A DNA stretch of 64,000 nucleotides from Slackia piriformis YIT 12062 (GCF_000296445.1 NZ_JH815198.1:374501-438500), one strand, 5' to 3'; counted from the first letter of the stretch, positions 46,351 through 54,721 are shown. Translations and numbers: made by a program. The notes: generated by a model from the letters alone, not told the origin.

Positions 46351-47130
46351 ATGGGTTCTGAGGAAAAGGGCTTGCCTGAGGGCGCGGAGTATTTAGATCC
46401 GTCCTCTGAGCTTTTGCACGATGTCCACATGACGTTGCGCTCTGAGCCGTTCCGCGTGGTAATCGCCGACGACGATTTCATCTTCATTGAGGGTATCGCC
46501 GCTCTCATACGCGAGTGGGGCGAGTTCAAGCTCGTCGGCAAGGCGCACACGCTCGAGGAGACCTATACCGCGTGCGCGAGGTATAAGCCAGAGGCAGTCA
46601 TGATAGGTGCGACGTTCAAAGGGGTCAGCTGCGCTCCAACTGTGAGGAAGATGCTGGATCTCAACCCCGATCTGCGCATCTTCGTCTTGGCCTCGATGGG
46701 AGAGAGCGGCCACGTCCTCGATGCCCTGCGGGCCGGCGCGAGCGGATTCGGCTCGCGCGACGAGATGAGCTCGTCGCGCCTCAGGTCCCTCCTCTGGGCA
46801 CAGGCCTGCGGCGACATCGCTTTTTCCGGCTCGCTGGGGACCATCCTCCAGGGCGCCTTGCTCGGAGACTCCCACGTGACAAACGCGGAGTCTGCCATCG
46901 CAGAGGGCATCAAGATGCTCGGCAACCGCGAGAAGCGCGTCCTCGCACTGCTGGAAGAGGGCCTCTCAAACGCAGAGATCAGCAAGCGCCTCTTCTTGAG
47001 TGAACCCACGGTGAAGAAGACCATCGGGAGCATCATCCACAAGCTCCACGTGAGCAACCGCACCCAAGCCGCAGTACTCGCGGCAAAGGTCGGGCACAGC
47101 GAGTACCTTGGCGAGGCAGACGAGGGCTAG
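46351..47130 (+). CDS. NarL/LuxR-type response regulator with degenerate receiver
   Basis: A 259-residue two-domain regulator. The receiver (~residues 33-150) begins FRVVIADDDFIFIEGIAALI with the acidic pocket intact, but the phosphoacceptor strand reads AVMIGATFKG where VVLMDIRMPG is expected, so the aspartate is replaced by glycine; the conserved lysine is R (GFGSRDE). The C-terminal LuxR HTH is complete (LGNREKRVLALLEEGLSNAEISKRL...SEPTVKKTI). It therefore cannot be switched by ordinary phosphorylation. No histidine kinase is near. It sits between insertion sequences and is followed by a strong terminator, so it is probably expressed. Start ATG 46351 is behind GGGGGAA. Confidence 0.82.
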   Translation: MGSEEKGLPEGAEYLDPSSELLHDVHMTLRSEPFRVVIADDDFIFIEGIAALIREWGEFKLVGKAHTLEETYTACARYKPEAVMIGATFKGVSCAPTVRKMLDLNPDLRIFVLASMGESGHVLDALRAGASGFGSRDEMSSSRLRSLLWAQACGDIAFSGSLGTILQGALLGDSHVTNAESAIAEGIKMLGNREKRVLALLEEGLSNAEISKRLFLSEPTVKKTIGSIIHKLHVSNRTQAAVLAAKVGHSEYLGEADEG

Positions 47131-47167
47131 CCAGACTGGCAGGACATCAAGCAAGCTTGGGACATGA

Positions 47168-47198
47168 GACGGCCGCGATTGCGCGGCCGTCTTTTTCT
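47168..47198 (+). terminator. Terminator of the NarL-like gene
   Basis: GACGGCCGCG (47168-47177), loop ATTG, CGCGGCCGTC (47182-47191), then TTTTTCTT: a perfect 10-bp stem and a good T-tract. Confidence 0.88.
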
Positions 47199-47266
47199 TG
47201 TCCCGCCTGGTCTTTCCGGGTGGCGGTGATGTGGCTGATGTGGCAACATCTTTTTGGGCGATCCGG

Positions 47267-48142
47267 TCAGAGACTCAGGCCCGCCTCCCTGAACCCGACC
47301 GGGGTCATGTAGCCCAGCGTCGAGTGCAGCCTGCAGTTGTTGTACCAGTTTACCCAGTCGAACAGCTCGGTCCTCAGATGCTCCTCCGAGGCGAAGGGGC
47401 GCCCCCGCACCAGCTCTCGCTTGAGCACCCTGTTCGTCGACTCGACCACTGCGTTGTCGTGGGGGTTGCCGGGGCGCGAGACCGACCTCTCGATGCCGAA
47501 GGCCGAGAGCAGCGCGTCGATCTCCGCGTTGCAGAACTCCGACCCTCCGTCGCTGTGGAACATCTCGACTTCGTCTAGCGGGAAGTCCACGTTCGAGAAC
47601 GCCGCCTTGACCAGGCGCGCGTCCTTGCGCCGCCCGCACGAGCTGCCGACTATCTCGCGGTTGCACAGGTCGACCAGGAGGCAGACGTAGCACCACGAGC
47701 CGCCGGCGCGGACGTAGGTGAGGTCGGCCGCCAGGTGGGTGCGCGGGGGGTGGCCGTCGAACCTCCTCGCCAGCACATTCCCCGCGGAAGGCGGCTGCGC
47801 GGGCCCGCGGCCTCCCCGCGGGGCGCGTCCCGAGTACGCGCTCGCCAGGCCGTTCTCCCTCATGATGCGGCATATCCTGCGCCTCGAGGCGACGACTCCC
47901 GACCTCGCGAGGACGATCTTCAGCCTCCTCGCCCCGTATCCGCCGCGGGACGCCTCGAAGGCGCCGACCACGTCCGGCTCGATCGGGTCGGGGGCCTTCG
48001 GGCGCGGCGGGTGCGCGAGCATGTGGTAGTAGGTCGAGCGCGGGACGCCCAGGATCCTGCACTGCGCCGATACCGGGTAGCGGCGGGCGTTGGCCGCTAT
48101 CACCGTCACTTTCGTGCGAATATCAGCGCCGCTTGTTTTAAA
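47267..48142 (-). CDS. IS3-family OrfB transposase (frameshift-expressed)
   Basis: From the slippery site downstream, the frame encodes a DDE transposase: HTH_21 region (GGYGARRLKIVLARSG), then D in LAADLTYVRAGG, D in EMFHSDGGSEFC and E in HDNAVVESTNRVLKRE, ending YMTPVGFREAGLSL. It has no good start of its own; the -1 heptamer T TTA AAA at 48142-48136 in orfA provides the OrfAB fusion. Apparently intact. Confidence 0.85.
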   Translation of the reverse strand, partial: FKTSGADIRTKVTVIAANARRYPVSAQCRILGVPRSTYYHMLAHPPRPKAPDPIEPDVVGAFEASRGGYGARRLKIVLARSGVVASRRRICRIMRENGLASAYSGRAPRGGRGPAQPPSAGNVLARRFDGHPPRTHLAADLTYVRAGGSWCYVCLLVDLCNREIVGSSCGRRKDARLVKAAFSNVDFPLDEVEMFHSDGGSEFCNAEIDALLSAFGIERSVSRPGNPHDNAVVESTNRVLKRELVRGRPFASEEHLRTELFDWVNWYNNCRLHSTLGYMTPVGFREAGLSL

Positions 48143-48393
48143 ACATCGACCTCCATCCGCAGTCGCGCGTTCTCGCGCTCGAGCTCGAGCAGCCTCGACT
48201 CCTCGGGCGTGCGGTTGTCCGCCGCGCGGGTGGAGCCGGTCTCGTGGACGAGCTTCACCCAGCGCCGGAACGTCGACCTGCCGAGATCGTACTCGCGCAT
48301 GATCTCGGCGGCGGGCTTCCCGCCGTCGTAGAGCGCCACGATCTGGCGCTTGAACTCCTCGGTGAACTTCCTCGGGTGCTTCGGGTCGCGCAT
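48106..48393 (-). CDS. IS3-family OrfA
   Basis: A 95-residue HTH protein (MRDPKHPRKFTEEFKRQIV, GRSTFRRWVKLVHETG) with a coiled-coil end (LLELERENARLRMEVDVLK). ATG 48393 is behind GGAGG. It contains the slippery heptamer and overlaps orfB. Confidence 0.87.
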   Translation of the reverse strand: MRDPKHPRKFTEEFKRQIVALYDGGKPAAEIMREYDLGRSTFRRWVKLVHETGSTRAADNRTPEESRLLELERENARLRMEVDVLKQAALIFARK

Positions 48394-48484
48394 CGGAGCC
48401 TCCTTCCGCAAAGGGCCCTCCGTCCCTCATGAAACCGTCCAAAACAGTATAGCCACATCAGCCACATCAGCCACATCAGCCACA

Positions 48485-49258
48485 TCAAAGGCCCTCCTCG
48501 CGCATGATGCGGCGCACCACCTTCTCGGACACCGCGACCGGGTCGTCCCCCGCACGCAGCGCGTGCGTGACGTAGCGGTAGCCGCGCGAGGCGTTCGCGC
48601 CCTCGAACACCTCGCGCACGCGCGCCCGCAGCCCAGCATACTTATCAGGCCTCGACATCGCCCGGCGCTGGTACTCATAGGAACTCTTCGATATCCTCAA
48701 GGAACCGGTGAGCTCTTTCAAACTTCTTCCCGTCGTCGCCCGCAGCTCGTTTATGACCAGGGCCTTCTCCCTGTTCGTCATCGGGCTGGGGCTCTCGGCT
48801 TTTAAAACCTTCGCCGCCGCCCTCAGGATGTCGTTCTCGAGCTCGAGCTGGCGCACGCGCTCCTCGAGGCTCCCCTCGAAGCCGTCGTACGCCCTATCCT
48901 CGGAATCTCTCATGGGTTCTATGGGGCTCCTGTCCGCCGCCGCGGGGCTCGGGTCTTCTGCGGCTCTGGCCCAATTGTAGACCAGCGCGGCGCTCGACAC
49001 GCCGAGCATCTCCGCCACGTCCTTGCCAGCCATGCCGGACCGAACGAAGGTGACGGCCTGCGCCTTCAGGGCGGGGTCGTAATGGCTCCAAGGCCTGCCG
49101 GCCCTTCTCTCGTGCGACGCGTCGCGCCGGTTCAGCCAGTGGTACAGCGTTTGGCGCGTGGGGTAGCCCAGCTTGCGCATCGCGCGCGTCACCGATCCGC
49201 CGCACTCCTCGACCATATCGACGGCCCTGCGCTTCTGCTCGTCCGTGTAGCTTGGCAT
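48485..49258 (-). pseudogene. IS3-family transposase truncated by insertion of the neighbouring IS
   Basis: A 257-codon frame joins an OrfA-like HTH region (MPSYTDEQKRRAVDMVEECG, LGYPTRQTLYHWLN) and the N-terminal part of OrfB (REKALVINELRA, ASRGYRYVTHAL), ending VVRRIMREEGL at a TGA that belongs to the 9-bp repeat of the inserted IS. The catalytic DDE domain is missing, and its continuation is not found on the other side of the insertion, implying a later deletion. The outer end (49284-49310) matches a remnant at ~44846-44872. Confidence 0.82.
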
Positions 49259-49491
49259 TCGCGAACTCCTAACCGAACCGATTCGGTCCAACTATTTGTC
49301 CGCATCCCCTTACCTGGTGTTATTGAACAGGATGTATTTGTACTACTTGAATAAATCGCCTGGACGGTGACATCAAAACGACATCATGATGCCAGGTAAA
49401 AGTGCGTTTCGGGGACTTAAACGCCTTGCGAGATTCAATATTGTAAGGTGCCCATTTCTGGTGGCTTGCGTGTTATCTAGGAAAATAGACC

Positions 49492-49521
49492 AAAAAAGTG
49501 CCTCTGAAAACTCAGAAGCAC
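49492..49521 (-). terminator. Orphan rho-independent terminator on the minus strand
   Basis: On the minus strand GTGCTTCTGA, loop GTTT, TCAGAGGCAC, then TTTTTT. One mismatch in a 10-bp stem. It has no recognised gene upstream except the short GuaA-like tail. Confidence 0.65.
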
Positions 49522-49987
49522 CTCATAAACTAATACGTTATCGCACTGTTTCTATTCCCACTCGATGGCATCGGTTCTGACGTCCCGTCATTCCAGTTGC
49601 ATCCAGTTTTCGGTGCCGTCTCGAATCGAATGCCGTCAGGTAACGCCGTGTCGTGTTTCATCGGCTTCGGGGTCGAAAATCGGGACAACTTCAAAAACTT
49701 TTTTCAACCCAAGGCTTTGAGTTTTTGTTTTTGTCCCAAAGGGTGTGGCGGGCCGCCTTTGGAGACTCGATAGCGCCGAGAACGCCCGTTTTGAAACTCA
49801 AGCACCCTTTTGCCTGCTAGCCGCCAGCTGCAGCCGTAAGTGAATCAGCGCGGGTGGCTTTCAAGCAGTTTGCAAAACTGCAGGTCGCGGGCCTTCATTG
49901 CCAGTAGGAGAAATGAGTAGTCTCAGGTTGCTTGCCCATGAGTTGGCGAGCAGGTTGGAGCTTCGTTGTTGGCGCGATCGCTTCGTG

Positions 49988-50029
49988 CGCATCCGATAGG
50001 CCTGTTTAACAAAAGGCCTATCGGATGCG
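49988..50029. repeat. Perfect 16-bp inverted repeat
   Basis: CGCATCCGATAGGCCT (49988-50003), loop GTTTAACAAA, AGGCCTATCGGATGCG (50014-50029). No T-tract on either side, so it is not a standard terminator. It could be a recombination site, a protein-binding dyad or a repetitive extragenic element; no second copy was noticed in the window. Confidence 0.7.
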
Positions 50030-50114
50030 ACTGGCCGCCCATACGGCGACGGCGTTTCCCGTGCGGGCGCGAACGGCCCCGCGTGTCCTATCGCGCGATA
50101 TCCCCGCATGACGC

Positions 50115-50321
50115 TCAGAACACCTGCTCGCCGAGCAGCCACCTCGCGAGGTCCAGCACGAGAACGCCCTCCCGGGTATAGGGCTCATGCCTCGTGCGAG
50201 CGATGAGAATTCGGAGGCTGTTGGCGCACGAGACAACCCAGCAGCCCATGCCGGAATCGAATAGAACGACGGGATGTCCCCACGCCCCGACATCGTGCTT
50301 CACCCTGAGATCGATGAGCAT
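50115..50321 (-). CDS. Hypothetical small protein (68 residues)
   Basis: Start MLIDLRVKHDVGAWGHPVV at ATG 50321 behind GGAGG; ends LARWLLGEQVF. Mixed hydrophobic/charged composition, one CWVVSCANSL segment. No family recognised. It lies 51 bp downstream of the VOC gene, with a hairpin in between that contains its ribosome-binding site, so it may be co-transcribed and attenuated. Confidence 0.5.
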   Translation of the reverse strand: MLIDLRVKHDVGAWGHPVVLFDSGMGCWVVSCANSLRILIARTRHEPYTREGVLVLDLARWLLGEQVF

Positions 50322-50322
50322 G

Positions 50323-50361
50323 AGAAAACCTCCCATTTCCCAGGCACCGAGAAATGGGAGG
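50323..50361 (-). terminator. Hairpin after the VOC gene, overlapping the next ribosome-binding site
   Basis: CCTCCCATTTC (50329-50339) and GAAATGGGAGG (50351-50361) form a perfect 11-bp stem with an 11-nt loop. On the minus strand the second arm ends GGGAGG and runs into TTTTCTC, so it resembles a terminator for the VOC gene and at the same time buries the Shine-Dalgarno of the 68-codon gene. Confidence 0.65.
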
Positions 50362-50372
50362 CAGTTCGCCTA

Positions 50373-50831
50373 TTAATCGTCCAGTGGCTGCATGATCTCT
50401 AGGATGATCCCATCAGGATCGCGGAAATAGAAAGCACGGCTGCGGCCAAAGCCATCGTGGCGAAAATCGAACTCCTGTGGCGAGGAGAGGCACTCCACGC
50501 CCTGCTCCATCAGCTTTTGATACACCGCGTCGGCGTCGTCGGCGTAAAAGCAAAGCTCCGAGATGGAGGTGGTGAAGAGGTCGGCTGCTTTGTGGGCAAC
50601 CTCGTCGCCGACGAACTGGATCAGCTCCACGGGCGGCATATTCAGCTGGTCCGACCCGTTCAGGTACGCGACACGAGCCCTGCAGTTTCCCCGTTGGAAC
50701 ATCGCCTCGGTCTCTCCGCCTTCCATCAACAGCTCGCCCTCGTAGCGAAGCCCCAAGATGTCGCGGTAAAAAGCTACCGAACGATCCAAGTCGCTGACAG
50801 TCAACCCGACGTGATAAACCTGTCCAATCAT
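50373..50831 (-). CDS. VOC/glyoxalase-family protein
   Basis: A 152-residue two-module VOC protein. VYHVGLTVSDLDRSVAFYRDILG is the typical opening with a metal-binding histidine (H7), VELIQF gives a glutamate, and the second module ends AFYFRDPDGIILEIMQ with another glutamate. Family members isomerise, cleave or bind small molecules (glyoxalase I, extradiol dioxygenase, resistance proteins); the substrate is not evident. AGGAGG precedes the ATG. Confidence 0.85.
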   Translation of the reverse strand: MIGQVYHVGLTVSDLDRSVAFYRDILGLRYEGELLMEGGETEAMFQRGNCRARVAYLNGSDQLNMPPVELIQFVGDEVAHKAADLFTTSISELCFYADDADAVYQKLMEQGVECLSSPQEFDFRHDGFGRSRAFYFRDPDGIILEIMQPLDD

Positions 50832-51811
50832 TTCTTCCTCCTGCCTGGATTATTTGCCCGATTCTATCAAGGGGCAGAATGAACGGTCAAACCTCGTCGG
50901 CGTTACTTTGATGGAGGCTGCACCCTACCAGCTGGTTGCAACCATGCCGGAATCGATGCCCGCAGCATAGCGCACTTGGGCTGACATGCTGGATTGGCTC
51001 GTTGGGCGCAAGCACGAATCGAGCGGAGAGCCGGACAGAGGACCGCTGTTCACTTGCCGTATGATGGAAGAACAAATATTCAGCCATGAGAACGGAAGGT
51101 TCCGCAGCTGGTGGTATGCGGACCTGCACGACGATCTCATCGTATTCTACGCGCCCTTCAGGGACTGAAAGAAGGGCGCGGCCCCGGTGAAAGCCTGGAA
51201 GCGATACAACCAGGTCTGGCGGAACGAGGAATGGCGCGCCCCTTGCTTGCATTCAAGATGGCATTCATCTCAGACGCGTCAACGCCACGACTTCAATTCT
51301 GACAAAGCGGATCGCTACGGCTGTCGCCATAGGAAACGGATTTGAAGCGAGGGGCGCTACGGCATAACGCTCGAAAAGAACTAAGAGTCCAAGGAAATCG
51401 ACAAGGAGGACGCGCTCGCCGCCATTGACCGTTTCGCGGAATTACTGCAAGTGGTGAGCAGCGGCTCTAATCGCTGCAACCCGATTTGAGTTTCATGGGC
51501 CCCGAAACGGCCCCCTTTCGCACTCGGGGACAAAAACCGCGCGTCTACTCACTTGGGATAAATCCTTACTCCCATTCCTCCGAATACCGCCCCGTGCCTT
51601 GCCGTCTTGAGACACGGGGGAGTAAATGGCGAAATCGCAGGTGAAAGGGCATAAAACGGCAAAGAAAAGCCTCCGTCCCAACTCGGGAACGGAGGCTCGA
51701 TTATCGTATTTACTCACTGCCGTCGCTGGCGGCTTTGCCGTGACTCTCATACGGAACGAAACTCAACGGCACAGTGCGGCACTCAAAAATGCAGGTCAGA
51801 GTCCTGTCAGC
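50832..51811. other. Long region without a confident gene
   Basis: In 980 bases the only protein-like stretches are a 60-codon frame at 50986-51168 (GPLFTCRMMEEQIFSHENGR...DLIVFYAPFRD) without a ribosome-binding site, and fragments such as DKEDALAAIDRFAELLQVV near 51400, both interrupted by stops. They look like relics. The terminator of guaA is at its right end; another hairpin, CCCCGTG/CACGGGG, lies near 51588-51620. Confidence 0.45.
51655..51697 (-). terminator. Terminator downstream of guaA
   Basis: AGCCTCCGT-CCC / GGG-ACGGAGGCT (51668-51679 with 51685-51697, one bulge), followed on the minus strand by TTTTCTTT. It lies 115 bp past the guaA stop, the first good terminator downstream. Confidence 0.75.
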
Positions 51812-53416
51812 CTACTCCCACTCGATCGTGGCCGGCGGCTTGCTCGTGATGTCGTAGCACACGCGGTTGGCGCCGGGAACCTCGGCCACGATGCGGCCGC
51901 TCACCTTCGCCAGCACGTCGTAGGGCAGTTTCGCCCAGTCGGCGGTCATGGCGTCGCTGCTTTCCACCGCGCGCAGGATCACGGGGCGCGCGTAGGTGCG
52001 TTCGTCGCCCATCACGCCCACGCTCTTGATGTCGGGCAGCACGGCGAAGTACTGCCAGCAGGCATGCTCGCTGTTGCGTTCGCCGGTCTCTTCGAACAGC
52101 TTCTGGTTGTACGCATCCAGCTCTTCGCGCACGATCGCGTCGGCGTTCTTCAGAATCTCAAGCTTCTCGGCATCCACCGCGCCGATGATGCGGATGGCAA
52201 GGCCAGGGCCGGGGAAGGGCTGGCGGTGCACAATATGGTCGGGCAGGCCCAGTGCTGTGCCCAGCGCGCGCACCTCGTCTTTGAAGAAGTGGTCGAGCGG
52301 CTCGATCAGATCGAAATGCACGCCTTCGGGGAACGGGATCAGGTTGTGGTGGCTCTTGATGGTGGAAGCCTTGCCGCCCGTCTTGCGCGCGCCGCTTTCG
52401 ATGATGTCGGGATAAATCGTGCCCTGTGCCAAGAACTTCACCGGACGGCCGTCCTGCTCAAGCTCCTTCGCCACGGCGAAAAACTCGTTCCAGAACTGCG
52501 TACCGATGATTTTGCGCTTGGCCTCGGGGTCGCACACGCCCTCGAGCAGCTTCAGGTAGCGTTCCTCGGCATGCACGTGCACGAAGTCCACGTCGAACTG
52601 CTTGGTGAACACCTCTTCTACTTCTTCGGGCTCGTTCTTGCGCAAAAGCCCATGGTTCACGAACACGCAGGTCAGCTGCTTGCCAATGGCACGTGCACAC
52701 AGCGCCGCCACCACAGACGAATCCACGCCGCCGGAAAGGCCCAAGATCACGCGGTCGCTTCCCACCTGCTCGCGGATTGCCGCCACGGAGTCCTCGATGA
52801 TCGAGTCCATGGTCCAGGTGGCCTCAAGGCCGCAGATGTTGAACAGGAAGTTGCTCAGCAGCTGGTTGCCGTACTCGCTGTGGCGCACCTCGGGATGGAA
52901 CTGCGTGGCAAACAGTTTGCGATCGGCGCATTCCATGGAGGCCACGGGGCACACGTCGGTAGCGGCGGTGATGACGAAACCTTCGGGCACGCGGTTCACC
53001 GCATCGCGGTGGCTCATCCATACGGTCTGCTCGGCGGGAGTGTTGCCATACAGGGCGCTTTCACCCTGGCGCACGATCACGGCCGGGCCGTATTCGCCCT
53101 TTTCGGTATGGCCCACCGAACCGCCCAGCGTAACGGCCATGATCTGCTGGCCGTAGCAAAAGCCCAGCACGGGAATGCCAAGCTCAAGCACGCCCGGGTC
53201 GATCTTCGGGGCGTCTTCGGCGTACACGCTGGCAGGGCCGCCGGACAAGATGATTGCGGAAGGGTTCATGGCGGAAAGTTCGTCGGCCGTTACGTCGCAG
53301 GGGACGATAGCCGAAAACACGCCCAGGTCTCGGACGCGGCGGGCAATGAGCTGCCCGTATTGTGCGCCGAAATCTAAAACGACAACCTTTTGCTCAGGAA
53401 ACGTAGCTTCGTTCAT
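51812..53416 (-). CDS. guaA: GMP synthase (glutamine-hydrolysing)
   Basis: A 534-residue enzyme converting XMP to GMP with ATP and glutamine, last step of guanine nucleotide synthesis. The class I amidotransferase domain has the nucleophile cysteine in GFCYGQQ and the HPE motif (FHPEVRH); the PP-loop ATP pyrophosphatase is LSGGVDSS; the dimerisation domain ends KPPATIEWE. I start at MNEATFPEQ (ATG 53416) behind AAAGGA. Full length, all catalytic residues present. It stands alone; no guanine riboswitch was seen upstream. Confidence 0.95.
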   Translation of the reverse strand: MNEATFPEQKVVVLDFGAQYGQLIARRVRDLGVFSAIVPCDVTADELSAMNPSAIILSGGPASVYAEDAPKIDPGVLELGIPVLGFCYGQQIMAVTLGGSVGHTEKGEYGPAVIVRQGESALYGNTPAEQTVWMSHRDAVNRVPEGFVITAATDVCPVASMECADRKLFATQFHPEVRHSEYGNQLLSNFLFNICGLEATWTMDSIIEDSVAAIREQVGSDRVILGLSGGVDSSVVAALCARAIGKQLTCVFVNHGLLRKNEPEEVEEVFTKQFDVDFVHVHAEERYLKLLEGVCDPEAKRKIIGTQFWNEFFAVAKELEQDGRPVKFLAQGTIYPDIIESGARKTGGKASTIKSHHNLIPFPEGVHFDLIEPLDHFFKDEVRALGTALGLPDHIVHRQPFPGPGLAIRIIGAVDAEKLEILKNADAIVREELDAYNQKLFEETGERNSEHACWQYFAVLPDIKSVGVMGDERTYARPVILRAVESSDAMTADWAKLPYDVLAKVSGRIVAEVPGANRVCYDITSKPPATIEWE

Positions 53417-53758
53417 GTATTTGTTCCTTTTGTCGTGAGCTGGAAATATAGGGGCAAGCATAGCGCATATGCTAAAATGCCGCGTATAGAAAAGCGCGAA
53501 AACACACCTCTGGCAAACCTTGCGTTTCATTCTTAACAAGAGGTTTACATGGCGTCTTCGCAGGCCGTTTGACGCGTGTGCCATTCGTGCTTTCCGCTTC
53601 CGCGCGTCTGCGCCTTGCTTGTGAAAGCGTCGTTTTTCGGCCGTTTTCCTTGGTGCAGTTGGGGTGGGTGCGGCACAATCATGGCGGCGTAAGGCCGCTT
53701 TCGTATGTCTGCGCCGGTTTTGCAGGCTGTCAAACCGCGATCACGAAGGAAGAAACGC
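53417..53758. other. Divergent guaA-uppP intergenic region
   Basis: 342 bases without a gene. An AT-rich patch at 53446-53490 (TATAGGGGC, GCTAAAATGC) probably holds the guaA promoter. The uppP ribosome-binding site (AAGGAAG) is at its right end. No riboswitch-like structure was recognised. Confidence 0.4.
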
Positions 53759-54721
53759 ATGGTTCTATTTGAAGCGCTGAAAGCGTTTTTGTTCGGTGTC
53801 GTCGAGGGCATCACCGAATGGCTGCCCATCTCCTCGACGGGTCACATGATGCTTCTGGACGAATTCGTCAAGCTCGAGGTGTCGGAGGCGTTCTACAGCA
53901 CGTTTTTGGTCGTTATTCAGCTCGGCGCCATCCTCGCCGTCATCTTGCTGTTCTTCCACAAGCTCAACCCGTTTTCTCCTCGCAAGAACGCGGAGCAGAA
54001 GCGTACTACGTGGAACATCTGGGCGAAGGTCGTCGTCGGCTCCATTCCCGCTGCTATCGTGGGCCTGCTGCTTGATGATTGGATCGAAGAGCACATCATG
54101 ACCAACGAAGACATCGCGGCCATTGTGGTGTCTGTCGCCCTGATCGTCTACGGCGTCATCTTCATTGCGATCGAGCTGCGCAATCGCCGCCTGATCGCAG
54201 AAGCCAGCCAGCCTCGCGGCAAGCACGCACGCACCGACGGCGAAAATCCCGCGCCGGCGCGCATGGTGTCGGTCGATCCGGATGCGGAGGCGGAATATGA
54301 CGCCTCGAGCGTCATCGCCAAGGTCAACACCTTCGATGAGCTTTCTTACGGCAAGGCCTTCATCATCGGTATCTTCCAGAGCCTGGCGATCATTCCCGGC
54401 ACGTCCCGTTCCGGCTCCATCATCATCGGTTCTATGCTTGTGGGTACGTCGCGCACCATCGCCACCGAGTTTGCCTTCTTCCTGGCCATCCCCATCATGC
54501 TCGGCTGGAGTGTCCTGAAGTTCATCAAGCATGGCTTCGCCTATACCGGCATGGAGTGGATGATCTTCGGCATCGGCTTGGTCACGGCATTCGTGGTTTC
54601 GGTGCTGGCCATCAAGTTCCTGGTGGGCTATGTGAAAAAGCACGACTTCACTGCCTTCGGCGTTTACCGCATCATCCTCGGTGTTGTGGTGCTGGGCTAC
54701 TTCCTGCTGATCGCTGCGTAG
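53759..54721 (+). CDS. uppP: Undecaprenyl-diphosphatase
   Basis: A 320-residue membrane phosphatase that recycles undecaprenyl diphosphate to the monophosphate carrier for peptidoglycan synthesis; it also confers bacitracin tolerance. Motifs GITEWLPISSTGH (residues ~17-29) and PGTSRSG (about residue 222) form the active site. About seven to eight membrane segments. A hydrophilic insert (residues ~145-190, QPRGKHARTDGENPAPARM) between helices makes it longer than the usual ~270. ATG 53759 is behind AAGGAAG. Confidence 0.93.
   Translation: MVLFEALKAFLFGVVEGITEWLPISSTGHMMLLDEFVKLEVSEAFYSTFLVVIQLGAILAVILLFFHKLNPFSPRKNAEQKRTTWNIWAKVVVGSIPAAIVGLLLDDWIEEHIMTNEDIAAIVVSVALIVYGVIFIAIELRNRRLIAEASQPRGKHARTDGENPAPARMVSVDPDAEAEYDASSVIAKVNTFDELSYGKAFIIGIFQSLAIIPGTSRSGSIIIGSMLVGTSRTIATEFAFFLAIPIMLGWSVLKFIKHGFAYTGMEWMIFGIGLVTAFVVSVLAIKFLVGYVKKHDFTAFGVYRIILGVVVLGYFLLIAA

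Larger units (their letters stand above)
47227..48487 (-). mobile_element. IS3-family element flanked by inverted arrays of a 9-bp repeat
   Basis: The left edge carries TGATGTGGC twice (47227-47244) and the right edge GCCACATCA four times (48452-48487), the exact complement. The innermost copies are presumably the terminal inverted repeats. The element contains orfA and orfB in two frames with a canonical slippery site. Its right edge cuts into another IS3-type transposase gene, so it inserted into that element. Confidence 0.8.
49311..50114. other. Gene-free region with a perfect palindrome and an orphan terminator
   Basis: No convincing gene. Features: a hairpin GTGC.TCTGA/TCAGA.GCAC (49498-49521) followed on the minus strand by TTTTTT, i.e. 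a terminator without a visible gene; just before it (49552-49575, minus) a frame end reading TDAIEWE-stop like the C-terminus of GMP synthase; and the 16-bp palindrome at 49988-50029. It looks like scar tissue of past rearrangement. Confidence 0.5.

Noticed and set aside
48452-48487. CRISPR-like direct repeat array (GCCACATCA x4)
   Set aside because: Units are only 9 bp and directly adjacent with no spacers; they belong to an insertion sequence end.
51626-53377. 583-codon open frame antisense to guaA
   Set aside because: Shadow of guaA; no start signal or recognisable domain.
53417-53758. Purine riboswitch upstream of guaA
   Set aside because: I looked for the conserved purine-aptamer core and three-way junction and did not find them.
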